Below, piece after piece: positions 14,101-26,100 of a DNA stretch of 64,000 bases. Source of the stretch: Gnetum montanum (lineage: Eukaryota > Streptophyta > Gnetopsida > Gnetales > Gnetaceae). Position numbers and translations under genes: made by a program. Where the stretch lies: assembly GCA_015680685.1 (NCBI GenBank), contig MNCI01029388.1, forward strand, positions 349,202 through 413,201, given 5' to 3'. The notes below the pieces were generated by a model that did not search any database, had not been told where the DNA came from, and worked only from the letters and a program-made list of their open reading frames with translations. Within the stretch, counting starts at the first letter, position 1. Every line of letters starts with the position of its first letter.

Positions 14101-17100
14101 AGTTCAATTGTGAGTTGAACCTCTTGATTCAAGCAAATCTAGCAAAACAATTCATCCATCTTTGCAAACGTAAGCATCACACCCATCAAACATGCTTAAA
14201 ACATGAACCATGATATGTATGAAACAAAAACTTGGCACAAAACATGAAAAGTTATTAAAAACATGAGAGAAAAGTAAAAAACTTAAATTGTAAGAGCCCC
14301 AATTGTGAGAAATTTGTGATTCTTGTGAGAAATTTGGAAGAAGCTTGTGAGAAATTGTATGAGAAGTGTTTGCAAGAATGTGAAGAAGTGATCCATTGAG
14401 AGGATTCATTTCTGTGAGAAAGTGAGAAAGTAAAAGAGATGGCTAAAACTAAAGAGAGTTTAGTATAAGCACAATGGAAAGTATTCACTCAAAGTGAAAG
14501 GAGGAGAGAGCTTTCATTCACTTTACTTTACACTATAATAGGTATCTCAAAATCAAGGCGTAACACTCCTATTTGCACTTTTAAGAGAGGGGAGAGCTTT
14601 GCCACATTTGGCATGCTCACACATGAAGGATCATTAATCCCCTTCTTCCTATGGTTTTTTTTTTGTCATAACACAACATAAACACACATTTCTTCTAATT
14701 ATTTAGAACCCATAATTTGACTTTTAACAACTTCTAATGACTTCTACTACATCACAATATGACTTTATCATAAAAGACATGAAACAAATGTAGAGAGACA
14801 ACATGAAAATGGAGGAAAGAAGGCAGGAAAACATTCATACTATACTCAATACATTCTTCTTTAGTGTGCAATGTGTGAATATCATGGAATTGGAGCTTTG
14901 TGAATTCTTGTCTTTTTCTTCTTCAACCTTTGCCAAACCAATGATATTGAATAGGTAGTCAATATTATGTGTATGCAATGGCTTGGTGATGATGTCAACT
15001 AGTTGATTGCTTGTTTGCACATGCTTTGGTAAGATGGTGCCTTCCTTGGCTTTAGCCTTGATGAAACAATGCTTGATATCAATGTGGTTGGACCTCTTGT
15101 GGAGCACATGATTCTTGGACAATTGAATGGCTGATGAGTTGTAAACAAATAACTCAATAGGCAAAGAAACTTGAAAGCCCAATTAAGTGAAGAGCTTCTT
15201 CAACCATAAGAGGTGCTGGATGCAATCAACCAGTGCCATGAACTCAACTTCACATGAAGAGAGTGCTATGGATGTTTTCTTCTTGTTACTCCAATAGATA
15301 GGATTTAGGACATGGAAGATGATGGAGCTTGATGTTGACTTTTTTTCCTCTAGATCACCTACCCAATTAGAGTTCCTAAGGGCATGGAAGTTTCCAGTGC
15401 CTTGTACGAACTTTATAGAGAAATCATATGTTCTTTTCACATATCTCAAGACATATTTGAGAGAGGTCATGTGTAAGAGCCTAGGTTCTTGTATGAACCT
15501 TGATGGATAAGATGTTGCGAATTCAAGATTTGGCCATAAACGTCAAAGAAATCAAAGGGAACCAATCATGCCTTTATAGAGAGAGGCATCCACCAATGAA
15601 GAATTGCCTTTCTTCAACTTGCAATTTGGAGGGAGAGGACTTGTAGAAATTCTTGTATCTTGAAGCCCATACTTCTCTAGTATGCCTTCAGTATACTTGC
15701 TTTGATGCATTTTGATGAAGCCTAACAATCAAATTCAAAGGTATGCTCATCAAATCGAACACTTATTCAGCAATATCACTTCTTCTTTAGGGTTAAAGCA
15801 TTTGTACCCACTAGTCTTTAAATCATAGCCCATAAATACACGCTTTCTTTCCCTATCATCTAGCTTGCCAACTAGGGCATTTGGGATCTTTACAAAGTAG
15901 ACACATGTAGAGATTTTAAGGTGTGAGAAATTTGTCACTTTGCCATACAATAATTCACAAGGAGTTTTATCCACATTTGTAGAAGTAACTCACTTATTGA
16001 GGATGTAGGTAGCAACATGAATGACATCAATTTAATAGATGTTAGGAATTGAGGCATGCTTCAACAAGTATAGGGTCTGATTGCCTTGTAGGGTTGGATG
16101 TGCTTCTTGAGGGAAGGCATCTTTTGTGAGGCTTTATAGCTTGTTGGGACCCTGAGGGGTTGGATGTATTTCTTGAGAGAAAACATTCCTTGCAGAGCTA
16201 GAGAGCTTGCCTTGTAAAGGTTGTGGTGCCCTTGAAACCACATTTTGAAGGAACAAAGTTTGGAGGTGTGTAAGGATTCTACCCTCTGAGTTTGGATGTA
16301 CCCAATTTGGGGAACCATGTAAAATCAATTGTGCAAAAATTGGGTATTGTTGGCTTGAACTTACCTTGCTTACCCATCATTTTGTCATGCTTCAAGAGTG
16401 ATTAGGATGAGATCCTCTATTTTAGAGGACCTTCCTTGGTTTTACCTGATTTTCATCCTTTTTGTTACCAAGCCTTTTATTTAGGTCTCTACTTCCACAG
16501 CCTTGTTCTTTGAAATGGGTGGATTGTAATTGGCCTCTAGTCATACGTTTTGATTCACTATTGTGTGTGGCCAGTAGTGAGACATGTGCAGCCACTTCTT
16601 CTTCTTGCTTTTTCTCCTTGGTTCTCCAAACCTTTTTGACCTGCAAAACATCATTTATTGGCTTCTTTTGTTGAGACCAGGTAGTCATGTTATAATGTTT
16701 TGCCTTTAAATAACAATGTAATTAAACATGTTAATATCTTCCACAATAATAATAGATAGAATTTCATAATTAGGCTAGGTGTTCAAACTTGGGTGTATAC
16801 CTCCACTTTGATGAGGTATTTGTGGATGTTTCATTGTGAGAGTGGTTTCTGAATCCTTTCTTGTCATTTGGATCTATACCTTGTCCCCACATGATTTGTA
16901 GGGTCTCCTTCCTCTTTGTAAGTCTTTCATTGATGAGTTTCAAATCTACAAGTTCCTTGTTGATCTGCTCATGGGGTAGGGTTAGCTTTTGTGCCTCAGC
17001 CTTTAGGTCTGAGTTTTTCTTTTCGAGATTAGAACATTTCATTTTAAGTTGAGCAATTTCTAATTCCTTAATATTTTAAGTCTTTTTCATCTTGACACAT

Positions 17101-20100
17101 AAATTTTGAAAGGAGGTGATATTGTTGCAAAGAAAATTGTACCTTTAGATTCTTCAGCTTCTTCTATGATATTGATGATGGAAGCTTCATGTGTAAGGGC
17201 CATGCTAAGGAGATGTGAACTTGTTGAGGCATCATTAGTTTCTTCTTCATTGTATTCATCATCCCAGTTAGTGTAGAGATTTTTACTTTCTTTTTTGGTT
17301 GGATGGACTCCTTCTTCTGCAACCTGCCAACACTTGGACATTCGAAGGCCACAAACTCCACATTCTATGGAAGGTGCATCAAAATTTGAATTTTAAAATT
17401 GCTTAACTCTTTCTTTACCTTTAGTGCTTGATTGATTGAAGTTCTTCCTTTTTTGTGCTAGAAGCCTTTTTACTCTTCTTGACAAAAGAGCAAGTTCATC
17501 ATCACTATTTTCTTCACAATCAGATGACTCTTTTTCTTTTGTAAAGCTTTTAAGGGCTATAGGCTTTTGCTTGATAGCACTTCACTTATGAGATTCATCT
17601 CATATGCTACAAGCACACTTTGTATCTCTTCAAGTTTTAAGACAGAAATCCCTTATTTCTTTCATGGCAGGAATTTTAGGTCTAAATTCAGGCTGTAAGA
17701 TTCTTATCATTTTAATGATAACTTTACTTTAAAGTAGAGCATTCCTAGTTTTTCCAATGGCTACTACTATATCATTATCTCTAAAAAAGTAATCCTTCCC
17801 CTTTCTTCATTTTGAGCTTGTCATATTCATTTTGCAAAACTAAGAGTTTGGATTGTTTCACTATAGAGTTTAACTCATAGGTAGCTTCTACTACTTTTTA
17901 AATTTCTTTGGCAATTTTGCACCCAAGTATTCTATTGAACTTAGGTTTACTAAGAGCAAAATAAAGATAATTTCTAGCCTTTGAATCAAACATAAATTTG
18001 CTCTTATCAATATCAAACCACTCACCTCTTAGCTTGGGAGTGATGATAGTTTCTCTTGAGCTTGTCTTCTCGATTGAGATTGGATGGGAGTAACCTTCCA
18101 AGATGGATTCCCAGACTTCAAACTTCATGGATTCAAAGAATCTTTGTATTCATTACTCCATAGTTCACTTTTGAGTTGTTACACTCACACTAGGAGTACC
18201 AAGGCTCCGATACCACTTTAAAATCGAGAACTTAGAGGGGGTTAAATAAGTTCAAGTTAACAATACCCAATTTTTGCACAATTGATTTTATGTGGTTTCC
18301 CAACTTGCGTACGTCAACACTTGGATGGTAGAATCCTTACCTCTGGATTTTGTTTCTTCAAAAATGTGGTTTCAAGGGCACCACAACTTTTACAAGGCAA
18401 GCTCTCTAGCTCTGCAAGGGATGTTTTCTCTCAAGAAACACGTCCAACCCCTTAGGGTCCGAACAAGCTATCAAGCCTTACAAAAGATGCCTTCCCTCAA
18501 GAAGCACATCCAACCCCACAGGGCAATCAAACCCGTAGGTCTCAACAAACTCTAAAGCTTTGCAAGGGATGTTTTCCCTTGAGAAACATATTCAAGCCCT
18601 CAGGGTCCCAACAAGCTCTCAAGTTCTACAAAGGATGTTTTCCCTCAAGAGACACATCCAACCCCTTAGGGCTTACAACAAGAAAAAGAAAATCAAGGAA
18701 GAATTGAACTAACACTTCAGATTCTTTGCTTTGAAGCTCAATAAAAATCACAACAAAAGAGAGAGAATTGAGGATCTTGAATTCGTTAAGGCATGTACAA
18801 TGCTTGCTTAATTGCTTGTCCAAGGCTTGCATTTACCTCTTGAGTATGTCCTCCCTTTATAACCTTGTTCCCCTCCATTTGCCCATTGGAATCCCTACAA
18901 TAGTTTGAAACAGCTAGTCAAGACGTCTTCTTCGTGGCTTGAGACATCTTAATGTTTTTGGCAACTTGTAGGAAAGACATCTTGTCTGGGTACAAGACGT
19001 CTTGGTGAGGGCAGAGACATCTCCCTAGAGACATCTTGTCTTGTCACAAGACATCTTGTTTTTGAAGGAGACGTCTCCTATTTTTGGGAAATGTCTTGTC
19101 TAAGACTAGGTCTTCTCAGCAGAGACATCTTCTGTCAATAGGAGACATCTTGGTAGTTTGCAAGATGTCTTTTCTTGAGGTTGGGACGTCTACTGTCCTT
19201 ATGGTATTCTCCAGTTCCTTGCATTTTCTCTCAGACATAACATTCTAGATTGTAAATTCTTGCTTTCTACTTGGTCTCCTTGATGTGCCAAATTTCTCTT
19301 CCTTAGGCCTATAAGAGCATCATGAAACACAAAGACAAGTTCTCCATTTTTAAGATTTTGACACATTAAAAAAGTCAGCAATTAAATGATTCTAGATTGG
19401 AAGCAAGTTGTTATAACTAATTATATTTTGTTGGGACAAGGGTAGGATGATGATGATGATCAACAGAAAGTTGGTCATGCTACTCTTCCACCTAGCTGCC
19501 ACTCTTGACGCATGCATGTTTGCTGCTATTGCACTTGTTGTCCACTCATTTGGCATTGTGATATGCTCATAGATAGGTTGTGTCCTCATTATTTAGGGCA
19601 CTTCAAATTGCTATTGTTGTTTGCTGCTTTTATGCTGACTTGTATCACACACCCACAGATCTGTAGCATGGTTGCTGCCTGCGAAGATGTGTAGTGGGTG
19701 TGGAGTGTGTGAGGGCATATAGTGGACACATGCATTATATGCAATCACTCAACTACCTAACTGCGATACGTCCATTACAAATCTGTCTCTCTCCTTTTGT
19801 TTTTTTGGAGTGGGATAAAGAATTGGTCCATTTCTATTTTCCGGATTGAAACTTGAAATTGGACCGTGTATTTTTCTTGGAGTGGAACATTTGAAAAAGA
19901 TACTTGTACATCCCAGGAAATAAAAATCTATTTTTTTTCCAAATTTTGGGTTGTAAATTTATTACAGGATTTTGGTAATGAAGGGAGATTTTGTAATATG
20001 CTATATGACCAAATTTGGTAACGTTGTCCATTTTTTTAATTTGATTGTGTAGAGAATTTTACTTGCCACCTGGGAGCATGGTAAAAAGAATTGTTCAGGA

Positions 20101-23100
20101 ATGATAGTGTCAGGTAGATAGCTCACCAGAGTAAGTCATTGTTAAAATATTTTAGAAAAGTCTTAATAGAGTTGATGATGACATTTTCCCTTTGTAATCC
20201 TCCTTTGAATTGTCAATGAGTTTGTGTAGTCCTTGTAGCTAGGAATTATCTGGCAGTGGCTTGGGTATGATTTGAGTGTATTTTGTGCCTTGCGCAAGTA
20301 ATTGCAATTAGGGTGCAAGTCGCAATCCTATCATAGCTTTGATTTTGGTCATTTTGAAGTATTTTTTTGATTTGGATAGGTTGCTGCTACTAGACTGATA
20401 CTTGCAGCCAAGTTGCAGTCAGGTGCTAGTGGACTTCTAATCACAACTAGGTCGCAATTGACTTTCAAAGCTTAAAAATTAAAGTATTGACTGATGGGAA
20501 GACTACTAGAGTGCATTAGTCACAAGGTCATAGTGGAGTGGTACAAGAGTGCTAGTCACAACCCATTTGCATTGAAAAACATTTAACCTTTGGGATTTTC
20601 TATTTTACAAGATTATTAGTTGCATGCTAGTCGTAGCATGGTTGTATCATGAAATTACTAGCAGAGTGCTACTTCTAGCCTAGTCATAGTGAATTGCTAC
20701 TCGCAGCCCAGTTGTACTTAGCAATATTAACATTTTTAAAGAGAGATTGAGGGTAGGATGCCAGCCGAATCACCATCAAAGGCTATTTAAAGTATAGGGG
20801 AGTCCAAAAGATAGAAAAAGAGAAGAGAAGAGGGAGAGTGAAGAGAGGCCAAGACAATGCCTTATATTTCCTTTAAGTGTGAGTGTATCTGCTTTGTGAG
20901 AGAGTCTCATTGTGAGTTGTTGGATTTTGGAGTTGATGTATGTCTCAAGGTACTTGGGAGTGTGACTTGAGCTTTGCTCCTCCATTGTTATTGTATTTCT
21001 TTATTGAATTTAATATAATTGAGGGAGAATTACTGCATTTCTACATTTTCTTGCTTTCTCCAAGTCAATTAAGAGTGGGAGCGTTGTGGAATTATAATCA
21101 TTGGGGCTTGTTGGAATCAAGTCCATATCATATTGGTATTAGAGTATTGATTTTGGAGGCATGTACATCTGATTTTAAGGTGTCTTTATTATCTACTTGC
21201 AAGATTTTGAAGAAATTTAAAAGCTTTTGAAGTATTTGATATGCTTTGTTGTTTTTTGTATGCATATTGGGGTTTGAATTGCAAAATTTATACAAATTTG
21301 ATTTGATCTTGGTTGGATCATATTGCTTTTCTAATAATTGAGCACCCAATTGCTTGAGGAGGCTAGGGTTTGAATTGGTTTTTTTCCAATTTGTGATTTT
21401 GTGCTAACGCATAGTGTCAACTAACTTAAATTGAAGAAACATTGTTGTGGGAATTTTAGAATTTCACCTAGCTTTAAATATTTGCTTGCAAGCATTACCT
21501 TTGTTGCTTTCAGACCTTGGGTAACAAGTATGCTTTTAGGTCTTTTGTGGCTGAAATACTGTGAATCATTCCAAAGTTGATGGCTAAGAAGCTTCAAGAC
21601 TTTGAAGAGGAATCTAGAGGGCCTAAAATGGGGATTGAGGATGAAGAAAATCCTTTTGCATCTATGAGTGGATCAAGGCAGAGAAGTGGTCCAAGTGTTT
21701 CTAGTAGAGATGAAACTAGATATCAAGGGTTTGAACATAACTCTCTTTTCCATTCATAACAATTTAGAAGAGAATAATAAGGATAAGATTGCTAGAGTTT
21801 TGAGAAGTGCTTTAAGGGTCCTTCATGCTGAATTTTTTTTTTGAAAAGAGTTCAGGTCATTATATTAATTGCAATCAAATTTACATGTGTCTTGTACAAT
21901 CACCCCGTCCGCTCCCCCTAAACCCATAGCCAAGAAACCCCCCAAAAACACTCAAATTCCTCTTGGGTGATCCAAAGTCAGCGTCATGAACCAAAAAACT
22001 TCTAGGATACCCCCACAGACCATGGAACCAAACAAAGAAAAACAACCAAAAGAAATAGTGACCCAGACCCACATCCTAAATATGGCAAGGAAGGCCTATA
22101 CAATGGCAAATGGCCCTTTCTTGATAGTGGATAGCATCTAGAACAACAAGTGCCTCTTGGTATCCACAAAAGCATCAGCCTGTTGAAAATCTTTAAATGC
22201 TTCTACTTTCCTCACACACTCCTCCTCATCCCCTTCCCATTTGGGTGGAGCTCCATCCTCCTACAACGAATGTAACGTTGCACACACTAGGACATGTTCC
22301 AGCCAATATTCATAACAATGTAGAGGCACCTCCCCTCCTAGAGCTAGGATCTAGCATTATGTTCATGTGCCCAATCTTGCTACTGCTTGATCTAAGCATC
22401 CTCCATCTCCTCTTACTCAGGGTGCTTCCGCTTCTCTCTTGCCTAAGTCTCATGTTCATACACTTCTTTTTGGAGCTGCTCTGAGATACGTTGTTTGAGC
22501 TCCACCTCTAGCTCGTTCATCACTGCTACCTTAGCCAAGTCCTATCGTCACTTCTCTTCGTTGGCAGCTTCCATGTGGATATGCTTGGCCATTTCCAATT
22601 GTCGTTGGAACTCCACCTCCTGCGCCTTCCACTTCCCTTCCCATAGGGCCCTTTCCTTTGCTCGGGCCCAATTTGCTGCCTCCTCCACCGCCCTGGCTAG
22701 CATAGCCTTAAAGTCCTGAGACACAAACCCACCAATGGCTTCAGGTGGAGCCACCAACGAGCATTCCTTGACAGCCAACTCCGGTGACCCAACTCCAAGC
22801 TCCTAATCATCAAACTCCTCAGTCAAATCCACAATTGGTAGATGCAGTGAGGCCGCCTTCTCCCATACATAGCATGGACCAGAGTGTTCCTTGGCTGCAA
22901 AGGCATACAAGGCCAAGTCGCCCGCCACAGAGCCAGAATGAGTATCAAATGTCGTCCCCGTTGCTGGCGCTGCAATGTGGCCAAAAAGAATTGCAATGGG
23001 TTAACTGCATGCCCCAACCTTAGGCATTTCAAGAAACTGAAATGCACACCCCGTAACTTCCAAACGTTTCAAGAGTGCACAAAAAATAATCAACCAGCTC

Positions 23101-26100
23101 AGTGGCATCTTGCCAAATTGGCGGGAGTGTCGATTTGGGAACTTGACCACTCCTTGTCTTGGGCACCAGCCTAGAAAACAAAGCCTTGGCATCTTGGAGA
23201 CCTTGGCTTCAGTCAAATCCACAATTGGTAGATGCAGTGAGGCCGCCTTCTCCCATACACAGCATGGACCAGAGTGTTCCTTGGCTGCAAAGGCATACAA
23301 GGCCAAGTCGCCCACCACAGAGCCAGAATGAGCATCAAATGTCGTCCTCGTTGCTGGCGCTGCAATGTGGCCAAAAAGAATTGCAATGGGTTAACTGCAT
23401 GCCCCAACCTTAGGCATTTCAAGAAATTGAAATGCACACCCCGTAACTTCCAAACGTTTCAAGAGTGCACAAAAAATCGATCAACTAGCTCAGTGGCATC
23501 TTGCCAAATTGGCGGGAGTGTCGGTTTGGGAACTTGACCACTCCTTGTCTTGGGCACTAGCCTAGAAAACAAAGCCTTGGCATCTTGGAGACCTTGGCTT
23601 GTGGGAAGGACCATTTCACCCCTTGTCGGCACCCCTAGACCCTTCGCAGTTGTTGCCTTAGTTACGACAATCCACACACCTTGAAAAATCGTGTGGTCCC
23701 CTTGCTAGTTTGTGTAGAATGGGTTGTCCTCAAGATCTAGCTCCCCTTGGAGTAGGGGCAAGAGGCCAGTCCACCCCAGCCATGAAATCAGATTCCAGAG
23801 CATTGGATTCTCCTTAAAGCTTGCGCATGGGAGCTCAAAAGTGGGTGTAACCCCCATTGCCAAAATTGCTTCCTACCAGAGCCAAAAACCAACAATAGCA
23901 ATCTACGTTGGCAATGGTGGCAGAAGATGACAAAAAACCCAGTAATTACGTGTCTTCCAAACCAACCACAACACCACCGCTGCTCTGGAATCACCGTTGA
24001 ACCATAATAGAGGATGGATGTTTGCTGCTTGCCAAACACTAATGGTGTAAGGGCAGCAATAACTAAAATGTGCTATAGTTTCGATGGCCACCATGCAAAT
24101 AGGACATGTGTCCTCGACATTTACCCCCCTTCCTCCCCCCGTGCTGTTGTAATACCACACGAACCAAGATGGTGGAGTGATTCATCAACCAAATAAATGT
24201 TTTTATTTTCTTGGTCAGCCTACCCTTCCATATCCCCCACCATCCCCTAACCGTTGAATATTTGTTTTAAATGAGTTGATGCGGAGACACCCCCATTAGC
24301 CTTGAGTCTAAAGCCACTTGTGCATGCTTGCAAAGAACATGCCAAATATGAGAGTCCCATGCTCCTACCTCCCGCCACCTATATTTGTTGTTCATAATTG
24401 TGATCCATTGAGTGGAGCTATGGTTTTGCTGCATTAGCCTATTAAGAAGGTCCTAGTACCCCATAGTGACAATGTCTTGGAATTTGATGATTCAAAGACC
24501 CTTGGCATCCTTAGATCTAGCTACCATATCCCGGCTGACTAAATGTATACAATCTACCCCTCTACCCCCTGACCAAGTAAAATTCTTTATTACTTGATCC
24601 ACCGGGGGGGGGGGGGGCGCACTGAAGCTGTGTAATGAGCCATAGCCGAAGGCACTGACATAGCCAAAAGAGACTTCCTAGCCCAAGTCAAGAATCGAGC
24701 TGTCCAATGATCAATTTGTTTCTACAACCCCTAGAGGAGGGCAGCCCATGCATTCCTTCGATGCCAATCATAAAGAGGCAGCCCAAGGTAAGTGTCTCAT
24801 GGGGTGCCCAGTAGGACACCTAGAGTTTGCACAATTATCCCCTTCACCTGGACATTTGTTTTAAGAAGTGCGTCGTAGACTCACTCCTATTGATTTCTAA
24901 TCCAATCTCCTTCGCCATTCTTTGTAGCTCTCTGTTTATCATTGTTGCTTGGGAGACAACAGCATGGGAAAATAAATGGAATCATCAGTGTAATGTTCAA
25001 CCATATAATCAACTCTAGCAATCTGCAAACCTCTAACCCCCTCTAACTTGCAATAAGTCTTTAAGGTGTCCATCGCAAGAATAAATAGGCATGGGGAGAG
25101 AGGGTTCCCTTGTCTCAAACCCTTGCTAGGGGATGAAAACCCCCATAGTTTCCCCTCCAAGTCTAGAGAAAAAGCTTCCGAAGTCTACATGTGCATATAT
25201 AAATTAACAAAATTTGGGTGGAGGCCCTTTTGCAACATGATTTCTTTGAGAGAGTGCCAACAAATGGTGTCATGAGCTTTAGTAATGTCCAATTTAAGGC
25301 ACATACCGGGGTATTTGGACACTCGTAGGGAGTGCATCACCTCTTGCACTAGGATAACTTGGTCCTAAATGACCCTTCCTTTAATGAAACCCACTTGCTG
25401 CAGACCCACCAAGTGCAGCATCAAAGGCCCCAACTGTGCAACCAATAGCTGAGTGAATAGGTGAAGGAGTGTATTGCACACCCCAATAGGCAAAAACTGG
25501 GACGGATTTGTGGGGTTGGCAGTTTTGGGAATGAGGACTAGTTGGGAACAATTGATTTCCTTGCAAACTTGCTATCAACTCAACATTGCGTTGAAGGCAT
25601 CCAAGAGATTTTCCCCCAAAACATTGATGAACACCTTAAAGAACTCCACGACCAACTATTAGGGCTTGGCACCTTCCCAACCTTCATCAAAGCAAGAGCC
25701 CCATCAAACTCCTCATGAGTAACCAGTTCTAGCAATTGTCGGTTGTCCTTTGCATCCAAAATCGAATCGATGTGAATTGAAAGAGGTGTAGCCTCCTTTT
25801 GTTGCTAGATGTTTGACTAATAATCCATCATGGCCTAGGAGATCTCCTGACCACTAGCAATTGTTTTTCCTGGAAAGTTAAACTATGAATCTTATTGGAG
25901 TGACTAACTGAGTTAGCTGCCACAAAGAGAAAATGAATGTTCCTATCTCCCTCCTTGAGCCAATGAGCTTGCCCCCGTTGTCTCTAGTAAGCTTCCTCCT
26001 CAGCATCTAGGTTGTGTAGCTCTGCCAACACCTTGCATTTAGCATCATCCGACCTTGACCCGACTCTTGGTCTGATTGAATTTCCATTAGACGCTGTAGC

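Larger units (their letters stand above)
14835..19400 (-). mobile_element. SIRE-like copia retrotransposon, rearranged
   Basis: Order on the minus strand: LTR (about 19400-18216), PBS (18203-18215), gag (18130-16422), an inverted piece of LTR (16365-16061), integrase C-terminal part (15974-15750), then RNase H (15470-14835). Protease, the integrase core and most of the RT are missing. The gag opening, EVWESxLEGYSHP, is typical of the SIRE/Maximus type. The LTR start is not precisely defined and a 3' LTR was not identified. Confidence 0.7.
18216..19400 (-). mobile_element. 5' LTR of SIRE-like copia, with minisatellites
   Basis: The LTR starts next to the PBS. It contains four degenerate units of about 65 bp (18411-18670) and a cluster of AGACRTCTTG words (18915-19200). 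The outer terminus is uncertain; it lies near 19390. Confidence 0.6.

Noticed and set aside
23000-23600. CRISPR-like or satellite array
   Set aside because: There are only two 390-bp units with no spacers; it is a tandem duplication within a LINE.
22197-23930. Several + strand frames of 60-96 codons
   Set aside because: They are antisense shadows of the minus-strand LINE L-A; the minus strand has conserved blocks shared with the other LINE copies.
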